From assembly GCF_963556105.2 (NCBI RefSeq), contig NZ_OY829945.1, positions 601,001 to 665,000 of the forward strand: 64,000 nucleotides of DNA, read 5' to 3'. Within the stretch, counting starts at the first letter, position 1. Each line of letters starts with the position of its first letter. Below, one piece after another: positions 18,252 to 28,892 of the stretch. Made by a program: the position numbers and the translations under genes. The notes beneath the pieces were generated by a model. It saw only the letters and a list, made by a program, of their open reading frames with translations. It searched no databases and was not told the origin of the DNA. The DNA comes from an uncultured Tolumonas sp. (GTDB lineage Bacteria > Pseudomonadota > Gammaproteobacteria > Enterobacterales > Aeromonadaceae).

Positions 18252-20078
18252 ATGTTAGAGAATCTCCGCAATATTGCCATTATTGCGCACGTTGACCATG
18301 GCAAAACAACACTGGTTGACAAACTGTTACAACAGTCTGGAACCCTGGACCGCTCTTCGGAAGGTCAGGAGCGCATTATGGACTCCAACGATCTGGAAAA
18401 AGAACGCGGGATTACTATTCTTGCCAAAAATACAGCGATTCGCTGGAAAGATTACCGTATTAACATCGTTGACACCCCAGGTCACGCTGACTTCGGTGGT
18501 GAAGTAGAACGTGTTATGTCGATGGTTGACTGTGTACTGCTGTTGGTTGACGCAGTGGACGGCCCAATGCCACAGACGCGTTTCGTTACTCAAAAAGCGT
18601 TTGCCCGCGGTCTGCGTCCAATCGTTGTAGTGAATAAAGTTGACCGTCCAGGTGCCCGTCCGGATTGGGTTATCGATCAGGTATTCGATCTGTTCGACAA
18701 CTTGGGTGCCACTGACGAACAATTAGATTTCCCAATCGTTTATGCATCTGCATTAAACGGTTATGCGACCATGGATCTGGCGAATGCGTCAGACAATATG
18801 GATCCATTGTTCCAAGCGATCATTGATTTCGTTGAACCACCTAAAGCAGATCCAGCGGGTGAATTCCAGATGCAGATCTCTCAGCTGGATTACTCTTCTT
18901 ACGTAGGTGTGATCGGGATCGGTCGTATCATGCGTGGTAGCGTTAAACCAAACCAACAGGTGACTGTGGTTGGTGCTGACGGTAAAACCCGTACTGGTAA
19001 AATTGGTCAGGTGCAAGGCTATTTAGGTTTGAACCGTACCGAAGTTCAGGAAGCACAAGCGGGCGACATCATTGCCATCACCGGTTTGGGTGAGCTGAAA
19101 ATTTCTGACACCATCTGCTCTAACGCAGCGGTAGAAGCGCTGCCACCACTGTCTGTGGATGAGCCAACCGTTACCATGACTTTCCAGGTCAACACTTCTC
19201 CGTTTGCGGGTAAAGAAGGTAAGTACGTGACTTCACGTAATATTCTGGAACGTCTGACTAACGAATTGCGTCACAACGTGGCGTTGCGTGTTGAAGAAAC
19301 TGAAGATCCGGATAAATTCCGTGTTTCAGGCCGTGGTGAATTGCACTTAGGCATTCTGATCGAAAACATGCGTCGTGAAGGTTACGAGCTGGCTGTTTCT
19401 CGTCCTGAAGTTATCATGCGTGAAATCGACGGCGTGAAGATGGAACCAATGGAATCATTGACTGTTGATATTGAAGATCAACACCAAGGTTCTATCATGG
19501 AAAAACTGGGTGAGCGTAAAGCTGACCTGCGTAACATGGTGCCGGATGGAAAAGGTCGTGTGCGTCTGGATTATATGATCCCTGCGCGTGGCTTGATCGG
19601 TTTCCAGACTGAATTCATGACACTGACCTCTGGTACTGGTCTGCTGTACCATACTTTCGAAGAGTACGGTGAATTCAAAGGCGGTTCTATCGGTCAACGT
19701 CAAAACGGCGTACTGATTTCTAACGCTACTGGTAAAGCGCTGGGCTTCGCGCTGTTTAACCTGCAGGAACGTGGCCGTCTGTTTATCGAACATGCGACCG
19801 AAGTTTACGAAGGCCAGATCATTGGTATTCACAGCCGTTCTAACGACCTGACTGTTAACTGTCTGAAAGGTAAACAGCTGACTAACATGCGTGCGTCTGG
19901 TACTGACGAAGCGATCGTGTTGACCACACCAATCAAAATGTCGCTGGAACAGGCCATGGAATTCATCGATGATGATGAACTGGTTGAAGTCACACCACAA
20001 AGCATCCGTGTTCGTAAGAAATTACTGACTGAAATGGATCGTAAACGTGCTAACCGTGGTAGCGGCAAAGAAGAGTAA
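18252..20078 (+). CDS. typA: Ribosome-associated GTPase TypA/BipA
   Basis: A translational GTPase of 608 residues that binds the ribosome and helps assembly and stress or cold growth. The G domain (1-200) has [20 protein letters not shown] and [11 protein letters not shown]-like domains and the BipA-specific C-terminal region follow. The start at 18252 follows a GAGG site. It is divergent from glnA, the same pairing as in E. coli. A terminator follows at 20106. Confidence 0.97.
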   Translation: MLENLRNIAIIAHVDHGKTTLVDKLLQQSGTLDRSSEGQERIMDSNDLEKERGITILAKNTAIRWKDYRINIVDTPGHADFGGEVERVMSMVDCVLLLVDAVDGPMPQTRFVTQKAFARGLRPIVVVNKVDRPGARPDWVIDQVFDLFDNLGATDEQLDFPIVYASALNGYATMDLANASDNMDPLFQAIIDFVEPPKADPAGEFQMQISQLDYSSYVGVIGIGRIMRGSVKPNQQVTVVGADGKTRTGKIGQVQGYLGLNRTEVQEAQAGDIIAITGLGELKISDTICSNAAVEALPPLSVDEPTVTMTFQVNTSPFAGKEGKYVTSRNILERLTNELRHNVALRVEETEDPDKFRVSGRGELHLGILIENMRREGYELAVSRPEVIMREIDGVKMEPMESLTVDIEDQHQGSIMEKLGERKADLRNMVPDGKGRVRLDYMIPARGLIGFQTEFMTLTSGTGLLYHTFEEYGEFKGGSIGQRQNGVLISNATGKALGFALFNLQERGRLFIEHATEVYEGQIIGIHSRSNDLTVNCLKGKQLTNMRASGTDEAIVLTTPIKMSLEQAMEFIDDDELVEVTPQSIRVRKKLLTEMDRKRANRGSGKEE

Positions 20079-20105
20079 TCTTTTTTGTGGATAGCGGTTA
20101 TCAAG

Positions 20106-20134
20106 AGCCTCGCAGATTTGCGGGGCTTTTTTTT
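20106..20134 (+). terminator. Terminator of typA
   Basis: A 9-bp stem AGCCTCGCA/TGCGGGGCT (one wobble pair) with loop GATT is followed by eight T. Confidence 0.9.
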
Positions 20135-20177
20135 AGCGGTATGCTAGACCCTGTTTTAAGTTGGAAAGAAGGTCAAC

Positions 20178-21086
20178 ATGACAAAAGATCCGGCCCGACT
20201 ACTGATGTTACGTAATAGCCGTTGGGTGAAAAGTCGCTTGTTCACTCTGCGTTTGCGCCGGTTTACCGCTTTTTTCTGGCGGCGTGTTTGGCATGATCGG
20301 CTGCCGGTGCTGGCTGGGCATTTAGCTTATGTGTCGTTGTTATCCATCGTGCCAATGTTGGCAGTGGTGTTTTCTGTATTGTCTTGGCTGCCACGCTTTT
20401 CTTATTTTCGCCGGCAAGTTGAGACATTTGTATTCAGTAATTTTGTACCGGCAACCGAAATCGCCTTTCGTTATCACTTTTCGTTGTTTGTCAAAAATGC
20501 GTCGAAAACGACCTCTATCGGGTTGGCGATGTTGGTTGTTTTAGCCCTGTTTCTGATTGCGGCGATTGATGAAAATATGAACCATATCTGGCGCAGTCAT
20601 GGCCAGCGCAAATGGCTGAAAACTGTCACGATGTATAGCACGGTATTGGGTATTGCACCGATGCTGGTTGGCGGCAGCTTGTTATTGTCTTCCTACATCC
20701 AAGGATGGGCGGTATGGAATTACGAGCTAGTCTCATCGTTGGGTGGTGGTTTGCTGGATCTATTACCGTATTTGTTATCACTGGGCGGTATTTTGTTATT
20801 ATACAAAGTGGTGCCGAATGTTTACGTACGTTGGCAGCATGCGTTAATTGGTGCCACGCTGTCGGCTCTGTTGTTTGAGATAGCCAAAGAAGGTTTTGGT
20901 TATTACATTGCTCATTTTGGCACCTATAAATCAATTTATGGTGCTTTAGCCGGTATTCCAATCATGATGATTTGGTTGTATTTGAGCTGGCTGGTGGTGT
21001 TATTGGGGGCAGAATTAACGGCGACATTGGGCGAATGGCAGCTTAACCGCACGTTGCGTGGCAACAAACCTGCGCAAGTTTATTGA
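20178..21086 (+). CDS. yihY: YihY/UPF0761 inner-membrane protein
   Basis: A membrane protein of 302 residues in the YihY (formerly RNase BN-named) family, whose function is not established. About six membrane segments are visible. Motifs such as HDRLPVLAGHLAYVSLLSIVP at residues 38-58 and the YKSIYGALAGIPIMMIWLYLSW segment are typical. AGAAGG precedes the ATG. The stop overlaps the stop of the convergent rstB by seven bases, so no terminator separates the two. Confidence 0.9.
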   Translation: MTKDPARLLMLRNSRWVKSRLFTLRLRRFTAFFWRRVWHDRLPVLAGHLAYVSLLSIVPMLAVVFSVLSWLPRFSYFRRQVETFVFSNFVPATEIAFRYHFSLFVKNASKTTSIGLAMLVVLALFLIAAIDENMNHIWRSHGQRKWLKTVTMYSTVLGIAPMLVGGSLLLSSYIQGWAVWNYELVSSLGGGLLDLLPYLLSLGGILLLYKVVPNVYVRWQHALIGATLSALLFEIAKEGFGYYIAHFGTYKSIYGALAGIPIMMIWLYLSWLVVLLGAELTATLGEWQLNRTLRGNKPAQVY

Positions 21087-22363
21087 ACTGCCTCGGGCCA
21101 GCGGCAAATAAAACAGGCGCCGCCGAGTGTACTCTCTTCCACTACTGCGCTGCCTTTGTGCGCTTGCATGATCCCTTGCACGATGGCTAAGCCCAGTCCA
21201 AAACCACCTGTGGCACGATCTCGGCTGGGATCCAGTCGAACGAAAGCGTCAAAAATCGTCGCGCGTTGTTCTGCCGGGATGCCAGGGCCATCATCTTCCA
21301 CTTTAATGATATGCCACCCGGGTTCTTGGGATAACGCGATCCGGATCTGCTGTTGACTGTAACGCAGTGCATTGCCCACCAGGTTATCGAGCATTCGATC
21401 AAGTAGTTTTATATCGCCTTGCCAATGCCATTCATAGGGGATGGTTTCAACGTGTAATTGTTTGCCATCCAATAAACTTTGCCAGTCATGTTGCCGTTGT
21501 TGCAGCCATTCAGCCGGTGAGAAAGTCTGATAAGTCAGCGTGACCTGCGGTCTATCAAGTCGGGCATAAGTGAGCATTTCATCGATCAGTGTTTCCAGGT
21601 GTGAAATATCACGCTCTATACCTTGTTGTGCGTCATCTTCAAGTGGTGGATCAAGCATTTCCAACCGGTAACGTAAGCGAACTAAAGGGGTGCGTAATTC
21701 GTGTGCTACGTTGTCGGTGAGGCGTTTTTTGCTGGCAATGACTTCTTGAATGTTATCTGCCATTTGATCAAAAGCGCGCCCGAGACGCTGTAAACTGGAT
21801 TTTTCCGGCAAATTGATACGCGCGCTGAGATCGCCTCGGCCTAAGCGGCGTGCAGTGCGTTCCAGTAATAGCAGATCCCGCCAGTGGGGGCGTATCCAGA
21901 TAAAAACCGGTAATCCAAGTGAGATACCTAATAAACCCAGTAATAGATAATCGAAATCGGCAATTTCATGCTGGAAAGACAGATACGGTATCGGCCCGGC
22001 GACTAAGACGTAGTTGGTATCAGGAATTTGTTCCATACACAGCGAGCGATCTTCTAATATAACAATCTCACCGCGGCCGAGAGCAGCAAAGGAATCATCA
22101 TCCAATGGCTGATCTTGTGTGTATTCAATGTGAACAGGAAATGAGAGATCAAGATCGAGGCTGGCCAGTTGTTGCGGCCAGTTTTCTTGTGGCACCTCAG
22201 CAAGTTCTCGTTCCAGCAATGTCATGACGCTGTCCATCAGATCCGTTAATGACTTTTCGCTGCTGCGTTCCGCGGTAAGTTTGTAGATCCCGCCAACCAG
22301 CAAAGTGACTAGCAGGAACGACGCCATCAGTAACAGATAAAACTGGATAAACAGCTTGCGCAT
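21080..22363 (-). CDS. rstB: Sensor histidine kinase RstB
   Basis: An inner-membrane sensor kinase of 427 residues that pairs with RstA. It has two membrane segments (about 5-27 and 135-158) around a periplasmic RstB-type domain, then HAMP, the phospho-His motif DNVAHELRTPLVRLRYRLEM and an ATPase domain with DDGPGIP and GGFGLGLAIV. The N terminus MRKLFIQFYLLLMASFL and the kinase core resemble E. coli RstB closely. It starts three bases after rstA. In enterics RstAB is under PhoP and responds to acid or low magnesium. The signal here is not known. Confidence 0.92.
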   Translation of the reverse strand: MRKLFIQFYLLLMASFLLVTLLVGGIYKLTAERSSEKSLTDLMDSVMTLLERELAEVPQENWPQQLASLDLDLSFPVHIEYTQDQPLDDDSFAALGRGEIVILEDRSLCMEQIPDTNYVLVAGPIPYLSFQHEIADFDYLLLGLLGISLGLPVFIWIRPHWRDLLLLERTARRLGRGDLSARINLPEKSSLQRLGRAFDQMADNIQEVIASKKRLTDNVAHELRTPLVRLRYRLEMLDPPLEDDAQQGIERDISHLETLIDEMLTYARLDRPQVTLTYQTFSPAEWLQQRQHDWQSLLDGKQLHVETIPYEWHWQGDIKLLDRMLDNLVGNALRYSQQQIRIALSQEPGWHIIKVEDDGPGIPAEQRATIFDAFVRLDPSRDRATGGFGLGLAIVQGIMQAHKGSAVVEESTLGGACFICRWPEAVQ

Positions 22364-22366
22364 GGG

Positions 22367-23080
22367 TTAATTCCACGCAGAAGGCGCAAGTAGATAGCCT
22401 TTGTTGCGTACGGTTTTGATGCGGGTTGGCTCTTGGGCGTTGTCACCTAATTTCCGTCGCAAACGTGAAATGGCAACGTCAACACTGCGATCCAGCCCGT
22501 CATATTCCACACCACGCAGCACTTTCAGCAATGACTCCCGGCTCATGATGTGACCGGCATGACTGGCGAGTTCCCACAACAATTCAAAATCACTGGTGGA
22601 AAGGGGAATATTTTCACCGGCCAAGATAACATCACGGCTGATTGGGTCGACGGTTAGTTGGCCAAAATGCAGTGGGTGAGAGCCAGATTTTGGTGCCACG
22701 ACAGCAGGTTGCGCCGGCGTTTGAGCCTGACGTAACTGAACGCGCAGGCGGGCCAATAACACGGACGGCGGCGTGGTTTTCAGTATGTAATCACTGGCAC
22801 CCAGTTCCAGCCCCAGAATGTGGTTCATATCGCTATCTAGCGACGTGAGCATCACGATAGGGCCTGCGTATTGTGGATGCAGATTACGGCATAACGTGAG
22901 CCCGTCCATGCCGGGCAACATGATATCCAGTAACACCAGATCGGGTTGTTCCTGCAAAATGATCGCCATGGCCGTGTCACCTCGGGGAACCAGCGTGACA
23001 TCCAGGTCATGTTTACCCAGAAAGCTTTTGATTAACGCGCCAAGTTCAGCATCATCTTCTACAAACACAATACGTTGCAT
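22367..23080 (-). CDS. rstA: OmpR-family response regulator RstA
   Basis: A DNA-binding response regulator of 237 residues. The receiver domain (1-115) has the phospho-acceptor in LVLLDIMLPGMDG. A linker rich in Pro and Ala leads to a winged-helix DNA-binding domain (about 140-235) ending RIKTVRNKGYLLAP. It is directly followed by its kinase gene rstB. A small acidic protein gene lies just upstream on the same strand, and the three may be one operon. Confidence 0.92.
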   Translation of the reverse strand: MQRIVFVEDDAELGALIKSFLGKHDLDVTLVPRGDTAMAIILQEQPDLVLLDIMLPGMDGLTLCRNLHPQYAGPIVMLTSLDSDMNHILGLELGASDYILKTTPPSVLLARLRVQLRQAQTPAQPAVVAPKSGSHPLHFGQLTVDPISRDVILAGENIPLSTSDFELLWELASHAGHIMSRESLLKVLRGVEYDGLDRSVDVAISRLRRKLGDNAQEPTRIKTVRNKGYLLAPSAWN

Positions 23081-23090
23081 AATTACCGCC

Positions 23091-23411
23091 TTATTCTGGT
23101 TGCCACAGAATATGACATTCCTGACTCTCTGGGTCGCGACTGATCAACATGCGGGCGAACAAATAATCAAATTCTTGCTCGGCATTCAGTAACCCAACAC
23201 GGACTTCCAGCCATTCTTCCGGTTTGACTTCGGCTTGTATCTCTTCTTCCCAGTCAGCCTCGGGTTCACAGTCGCCTAAGCCGCCACGTTCAGGAAATTC
23301 CTGGTTAAAGCGATTCAGCGTGGCTTCATCCAGATTGTCAGCGGCCAGTTCCAGAAACAGTTCGTAAGCTTGATCGATTAATACATCTAATTCGGTTTGT
23401 TGTTGATCCAT
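23091..23411 (-). CDS. Small acidic protein of unknown function
   Basis: A soluble protein of 106 residues, very acidic, with the stretch DCEPEADWEEEIQAEVKPEE and a hydrophobic helix-like segment near residues 8-28. I do not recognise the family. I start at ATG 23411 because GAGGAA lies before it, whereas the frame from 23432 has no ribosome site of its own. It lies ten bases before rstA on the same strand, so it is probably co-transcribed with rstAB. There is no signal peptide and no membrane segment. Confidence 0.75.
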   Translation of the reverse strand: MDQQQTELDVLIDQAYELFLELAADNLDEATLNRFNQEFPERGGLGDCEPEADWEEEIQAEVKPEEWLEVRVGLLNAEQEFDYLFARMLISRDPESQECHILWQPE

Positions 23412-23437
23412 GATATTTCCTCGCTTAATCATGGCTA

Positions 23438-25525
23438 TTACAGCATGTTAGTTCCGTGCTGGCGAGGGGCTTCCGTTGCAGATATCTGAATCATGTGTTG
23501 TTCGAGCAGAGGAGTAATTAATCGAGCTGAAACCGGCTTAGAAAACAGATAACCCTGACCTTCATCGCAATTGAAGTTTTGCAATAAATACATCTGTTCA
23601 GTCGTTTCGATGCCTTCGGCAATGATTTGTTTATTCAGCGAATGCCCCATTTCCACGATTGCACGAACAATCTGGGCATCTTTATCGTCTTCCATGGCCT
23701 GAGTAACAAACGATCTGTCGATCTTCAGCACATTGATTGGCAAATCACGTAAGCTCGCCAGGCTGGAATGGCCGGTGCCAAAGTCATCAATAGCAATCGC
23801 GAAGCCGCTGTTTTGTAACTGTTCGAGTTGGTCGATGATCCGCGGCAGGTTTTCCATCATGTTGTTTTCGGTAATTTCTAGCTGAATATAATGCGTGTTG
23901 ATCGCCATTTGTTCCGATAATGCGCAGATCCGATCACTGACATTGCGGCGCAATAATTGTTTGACTGAAACGTTGATGGCGATGTCGATCATGATTTGTT
24001 GTTTATGCCAAACAGAGGCTTGACGCAGGGCTTCTACCAGCACCCAATCACCGAGATCAACAATTAAACCGCTGTCTTCCGCAATCGGAATAAACTCGGC
24101 CGGAGACAACATGCCTTCGTCGGGATGATGCCAGCGGATCAGTGCTTCTACGCCAGTGATTTCACCAGTCGTCAGGCGGATTTTGGGTTGATAAAACAAT
24201 TCCAGCTGGTTGTCGAGGATCGCCAGTCGAAGCTCTTGCTCCAGTTTCATCTTGCGTGCCATGTTCACCGTCATGGTCGGTTGGAAGAAGCGGAATGCGT
24301 TCCCTCCATCCGTTTTGGCGACGCGCATCGCCTGATTGGCGTGCAGTAATAACTCTTCGGCTTGTACGCCGTCATCTGGGAAAACAGCAATGCCCAGTGA
24401 TGCCCCAATCTGTACGGTGCGCTTGCTTAATTCAAGTGGCTGAATAATCGATAATTTCAACTGCCGGAGTATGCGCATCAAATCAAGCGTTTTGACTTTG
24501 TTGTGAAGGAACAGCACAAATTCATCACCGGCAATCCGCGCAGCGACACCATTATGCTCGTGTGCGGTCGCGGCTAAGCGGCTTGCGATAGCCATTAACA
24601 AATCATCGCCCTGATCGTGCCCAAGAGAATTATTGATATCTTTAAAGCGGTCTAAGCCGATAGAGATAACCACTAAATGACTTTGATTTTGTTCCACAGC
24701 TTGGATAGCCGTTTTGATCCGTTCTAGTAATGAAAGCCGGTTGGGTAATTCAGTCAGCGGATCATGAAAGGCAATAAAATGGATCCGGTCGCTAATTTCA
24801 CTTTCCATTTCCGCCAGTAAGCGATGGTATTGCTGTTCGCGACGAAATAAATTGAGCAGCAAAGGGCGAAAGATAAATAGCGCTTCCAGAAACAAGGTCA
24901 GGAACATGCCAAATAATGATAATCGGTTGTAATTCTGCAGTTTATAGACCGTTTGCTCACTTTCCCGCTGATATTGGTTAACCAATATATCAAGGCTATT
25001 CAACAATTTGCTATTAGCGGCCAAGCGCAATTGGATCAGCGCATTTTGCCGCGTTTCCTGACTTAATTGCGTGTCAGCGAGTTGTTTTGCAGTAGTAATA
25101 AAGTCGGTAACTTGTTTATCCAGATTGATCGGGTTGTGATGAAACAGTTGGTTAATAACGATGGAGTCTGATGTTGGGATCTGTAATCGAGCAGAACCAT
25201 TCACCAACGCTTGATGCACTTCCGCCATGTTATTGATCGCTGCAATATATTCCTTTTGTAACTGAGGCGTAGATTGACGTTCGATGGGAAGCAACATTTC
25301 ACCACCAAAACGAGTGATCCGCTGAGAGAGCATTCGTTGTCGCCCGGCCTGATTGACAACCCGCGCGGTAGCTTCTTGTTTTTGTACAATACTTTGCACT
25401 AAATAATGTGAAAACAAAGATAGCAGCGCGATGATCGACAATGCGATGAGATACGTGACCGTACCTGTTCGCCAGTGTTGTTTTAATGCACTGGTATCCG
25501 CGTACCACTTTGGTTTAATTGCCAT
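23438..25525 (-). CDS. Membrane GGDEF/EAL protein with PilJ-type sensor
   Basis: A cyclic-di-GMP enzyme of 695 residues. The N terminus has two membrane segments (about 20-45 and 200-225) around a PilJ-type sensor with QAGRQRMLSQRITR, a pattern seen in nitrate or chemoreceptor-like sensors. The GGDEF domain (about 245-405) carries AGDEF in place of GGDEF. The EAL domain (about 420-680) has GVEALIRW, IDDFGTGHSSL and KIDRSFV, all expected for an active phosphodiesterase. AGDEF variants can be active, so the net activity is uncertain. It lies upstream of the small acidic protein on the same strand. Confidence 0.92.
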   Translation of the reverse strand: MAIKPKWYADTSALKQHWRTGTVTYLIALSIIALLSLFSHYLVQSIVQKQEATARVVNQAGRQRMLSQRITRFGGEMLLPIERQSTPQLQKEYIAAINNMAEVHQALVNGSARLQIPTSDSIVINQLFHHNPINLDKQVTDFITTAKQLADTQLSQETRQNALIQLRLAANSKLLNSLDILVNQYQRESEQTVYKLQNYNRLSLFGMFLTLFLEALFIFRPLLLNLFRREQQYHRLLAEMESEISDRIHFIAFHDPLTELPNRLSLLERIKTAIQAVEQNQSHLVVISIGLDRFKDINNSLGHDQGDDLLMAIASRLAATAHEHNGVAARIAGDEFVLFLHNKVKTLDLMRILRQLKLSIIQPLELSKRTVQIGASLGIAVFPDDGVQAEELLLHANQAMRVAKTDGGNAFRFFQPTMTVNMARKMKLEQELRLAILDNQLELFYQPKIRLTTGEITGVEALIRWHHPDEGMLSPAEFIPIAEDSGLIVDLGDWVLVEALRQASVWHKQQIMIDIAINVSVKQLLRRNVSDRICALSEQMAINTHYIQLEITENNMMENLPRIIDQLEQLQNSGFAIAIDDFGTGHSSLASLRDLPINVLKIDRSFVTQAMEDDKDAQIVRAIVEMGHSLNKQIIAEGIETTEQMYLLQNFNCDEGQGYLFSKPVSARLITPLLEQHMIQISATEAPRQHGTNML

Positions 25526-25784
25526 GTGCTCTCTCGTTAAATTTATTCGGCAGTATTAAACCGGCCGTCCTCATGGTGCTTTTGGCCGCGTTGCATGTCT
25601 CCTGCCGTTACCATTCCCGAATACGTAGCTTAAAATATAGCCCACGATGGAGCTGAATGAACAACGTTTATCCTAAATATTATTTTAGCTGCGTGGCATC
25701 TGTGATGCTAAAACCGCGCTGTAAAGCGGTGATTATGGTAGGCTAACGGTCAGTAATCAGAGAGATACCAAGAGAATAATAAAC

Positions 25785-28061
25785 ATGAGTGATGCTGAAC
25801 TGAGTCTGGATGGAGTCGAGCGCCAGCCGCTGCGAACTTTCACTGAACAGGCTTATCTCAACTACTCCATGTACGTGATCATGGATCGCGCCTTACCGCA
25901 TATCGCGGACGGGTTAAAGCCAGTGCAGCGTCGTATCGTGTATGCGATGAGTGAACTGGGCTTATCCGCACTGGCGAAGCATAAAAAATCGGCACGTACC
26001 GTCGGGGATGTGCTCGGTAAATACCATCCGCATGGTGATTCAGCTTGTTATGAAGCCATGGTGCTGATGGCGCAACCGTTCTCTTACCGCTATCCGCTGG
26101 TGGACGGTCAGGGTAACTGGGGGGCGCCGGATGATCCGAAATCGTTCGCGGCGATGCGTTATACCGAAGCGCGGTTATCGCGTTTCTCTGAGTTGTTATT
26201 GAGTGAACTGGAACAGGGCACGGTTGAATGGCAGCCTAACTTTGATGGCACCATGCAAGAGCCGCAGATCCTGCCGGCGCGCTTGCCACATATCCTGTTA
26301 AATGGGATCACCGGTATCGCGGTTGGTATGGCGACCGATATTCCACCGCATAACGTACGCGAAGTCGCACAGGCTTGTATTACATTGCTTGATCGCCCTG
26401 ATGCGACTATGGCTGATTTGCTCGATCATGTGCAGGGGCCGGATTACCCGACGAAAGCCGAGATCATCACGCCACGGGCTGAGATCCGTAAAATTTATGA
26501 ATCGGGCAAAGGCTCGATTCGGGCGCGTGCGGTGTATCACATGGAAGATGGCGATATCGTCATCACTGCATTGCCACATCAGGCATCCGGTGCACGTGTT
26601 ATTGAGCAAATCGCTGCGCAAATGCAGGCCAAGAAATTGCCGATGGTCAGTGACTTACGCGATGAATCCGATCATGAAAACCCGACCCGTCTGGTGATTG
26701 TGCCGCGTTCCAACCGTATCGATGTGGAACAGCTGATGCAGCATCTGTTTGCCAGCACCGATCTGGAAAAAAGTTATCGTGTGAACCTCAATATGTTGGG
26801 GATGGATCACCGGCCACAGGTCAAAAACCTGCTGACGATCCTAACCGAATGGCTGACATTTCGCCGGGAAACGGTACGGCGCCGTCTGCAATTCCGACTC
26901 GATAAAGTGCTGAACCGTTTGCATATTTTGGACGGTTTACTGATTGCGTATCTCAATATCGATGAAGTGATCGCGATCATCCGTAATGAAGATGAACCGA
27001 AAAAAGAGCTGATGCGCCGCTTTGGTTTGTCCGATATTCAGGCCGATGCGATTTTAGATTTGAAACTGCGTCATCTGGCGAAGTTGGAAGAATTTAAGAT
27101 CCGCGGTGAGCAAGATGAATTAGCCAAAGAGCGCGATCAGCTGCAAGCTTTGCTGGGTTCTGAGCGTAAACTGGGTAATTTGCTGAAAAAAGAAATTCAG
27201 GCCGATGCGGAAAAATATGGCGATGATCGCCGCTCACCGCTGGTGGAACGCCAGGAAGCCAAGCAACTGACGGAAAAAGAGCTGACGCCAAGTGAGTTGG
27301 TGACGGTGGTGGTCTCTGAAATGGGCTGGGTACGTGCCGCGAAAGGGCATGAGGTGGATGTGCAGGGCTTAAGTTACAAAGCCGGTGATGGTTATCTGGT
27401 GAGTGCGCAAGGGCGCAGTAACCAGCAAGCGGTGTTTATGAGTAATCTGGGTCGCACCTACTCGCTAGAAGCGCATACCTTGCCATCAGCACGCGGTCAG
27501 GGGGAGCCGTTAACCGGCAAACTCAGTTTTGCCACCGGTGAACAGACTCGTTATGTCATGCTGGGCAATGATGAAGATCGTTACCTGATTGCGTCCGATG
27601 CCGGTTATGGTTTCTTGTGTACCTACAACGATCTGGTGAGTAAAAACAAAAACGGTAAGGCACTGTTAACCTTGCCGGAAGGTGCGCAGGTGTTACCACC
27701 ACAAATCACTGGCAAGCAGGATGATGCGTTGTGTCTGGTGATCAGCAGTGAAGGCCGCATGTTGTTGTTCCCTCTGAATACGTTACCGCAGTTGGGTAAA
27801 GGAAAAGGCAATAAACTGATCGGTATTCCAGCCGATAAAGTGGCCAGCAGGGAAGAGTTTGTTAGCCATATCGCAGTGGTGCGCCAAGATCAGGCGGTGA
27901 CCTTGTATGCCGGTAAACGCAAATTAACGCTGAAGCCGGGTGATATGACGTTATATCACGGGGAGCGTGGTCGTCGCGGGGCTAAATTGCCACGCGGTTT
28001 ACAGCGAGTTGATCGAGTTGAGCCGGAACTGAGTGTGTCGGCTTCTGATGATGCAGTATAA
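25785..28061 (+). CDS. parC: DNA topoisomerase IV subunit A
   Basis: The DNA-cleaving subunit of topoisomerase IV, 758 residues, which unlinks sister chromosomes with ParE. The catalytic Tyr is in AAMRYTEAR (Tyr126). The quinolone-resistance region reads [12 protein letters not shown] with Ser86 and Glu90, which match E. coli Ser80 and Glu84, so no classical resistance change is seen. The C-terminal beta-propeller domain covers about residues 500-745. plsC follows after 12 bases on the same strand, as in many relatives. parE is not in the window. Confidence 0.97.
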   Translation: MSDAELSLDGVERQPLRTFTEQAYLNYSMYVIMDRALPHIADGLKPVQRRIVYAMSELGLSALAKHKKSARTVGDVLGKYHPHGDSACYEAMVLMAQPFSYRYPLVDGQGNWGAPDDPKSFAAMRYTEARLSRFSELLLSELEQGTVEWQPNFDGTMQEPQILPARLPHILLNGITGIAVGMATDIPPHNVREVAQACITLLDRPDATMADLLDHVQGPDYPTKAEIITPRAEIRKIYESGKGSIRARAVYHMEDGDIVITALPHQASGARVIEQIAAQMQAKKLPMVSDLRDESDHENPTRLVIVPRSNRIDVEQLMQHLFASTDLEKSYRVNLNMLGMDHRPQVKNLLTILTEWLTFRRETVRRRLQFRLDKVLNRLHILDGLLIAYLNIDEVIAIIRNEDEPKKELMRRFGLSDIQADAILDLKLRHLAKLEEFKIRGEQDELAKERDQLQALLGSERKLGNLLKKEIQADAEKYGDDRRSPLVERQEAKQLTEKELTPSELVTVVVSEMGWVRAAKGHEVDVQGLSYKAGDGYLVSAQGRSNQQAVFMSNLGRTYSLEAHTLPSARGQGEPLTGKLSFATGEQTRYVMLGNDEDRYLIASDAGYGFLCTYNDLVSKNKNGKALLTLPEGAQVLPPQITGKQDDALCLVISSEGRMLLFPLNTLPQLGKGKGNKLIGIPADKVASREEFVSHIAVVRQDQAVTLYAGKRKLTLKPGDMTLYHGERGRRGAKLPRGLQRVDRVEPELSVSASDDAV

Positions 28062-28073
28062 AAGGTTATTTTC

Positions 28074-28793
28074 ATGCTAAAAGTGTTACGTATTATCACA
28101 TTGATCGTATTGTTGTTGGTTTGGTTTGTGATTGGCATGCTGGTCTGTTTAGCGCGACCACGCCATAAAAATAACGTGTATTACCTATCGCGGATGCTCA
28201 ATTGGGCTTGCTGGGTGTTGGGCGTTAAAGTTAACCGTATTGTGCGGGATGAATGCCGGACACTTGGCTCTGCGGTGTATGTTGCCAATCATCAAACTAA
28301 CTATGACATCATGGTATTGGGATGTGTCATGCCGGGCACCGTTTCAATGGGTAAGCAGAGTTTGGCTTGGATCCCGCTGTTTGGTCAGGTTTATTACCTG
28401 AGCGGTAATATCCTGATTGATCGTGCGCGGAGCAGTAAAGCTGCCGATACCATCCGTCAGGTTGTAGCGAAAATCAAACAACGCGGCATCTCCATCTGGA
28501 TGTTCCCAGAAGGGACACGCTCTAAAGGTCGGGGCTTAATTCCCTTTAAAACCGGTGCCTTTCATACCGCTATAGCGGCGAAAGTACCGCTGGTGCCGAT
28601 CGTTTGTTCCAGTTATGCCGGGCAAATTGATCTCAATCGCTGGGATAATGGCGAAATCATCGTGGAAATGCTGCCACCAGTCGATTCCCAACAATGGACG
28701 CGTGCAACCGTTAAAGATTGCAGCAATACCATTCGGGCATTAATGGAAAGTAAACTGGCTGAATTAGATGCCAAAGTAAAAAAACCGCAATAA
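28074..28793 (+). CDS. plsC: 1-acyl-glycerol-3-phosphate acyltransferase
   Basis: An inner-membrane enzyme of 239 residues that adds the second acyl chain in phospholipid synthesis (lysophosphatidate to phosphatidate). An N-terminal membrane segment (about 5-27) is followed by the catalytic HX4D motif NHQTNYD and the glycerol-phosphate motif FPEGTRS. It lies 12 bases after parC, so translation is likely coupled to the operon. Confidence 0.95.
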   Translation: MLKVLRIITLIVLLLVWFVIGMLVCLARPRHKNNVYYLSRMLNWACWVLGVKVNRIVRDECRTLGSAVYVANHQTNYDIMVLGCVMPGTVSMGKQSLAWIPLFGQVYYLSGNILIDRARSSKAADTIRQVVAKIKQRGISIWMFPEGTRSKGRGLIPFKTGAFHTAIAAKVPLVPIVCSSYAGQIDLNRWDNGEIIVEMLPPVDSQQWTRATVKDCSNTIRALMESKLAELDAKVKKPQ

Positions 28794-28892
28794 TCCTTCT
28801 GTAAACCTAAGTAAAAATCTCTTCCCGGGGCGATTGCCGCCCCTTGTTGGATCGCTTAGACTTTGCGCAACTTTTTGATCGGGATCTCATTT

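Noticed and set aside
28827-28843. Hairpin GGGGCG/CGCCCC between plsC and the dedA-type gene
   Set aside because: The stem is only six pairs and no real T-run follows, so a terminator is not supported.
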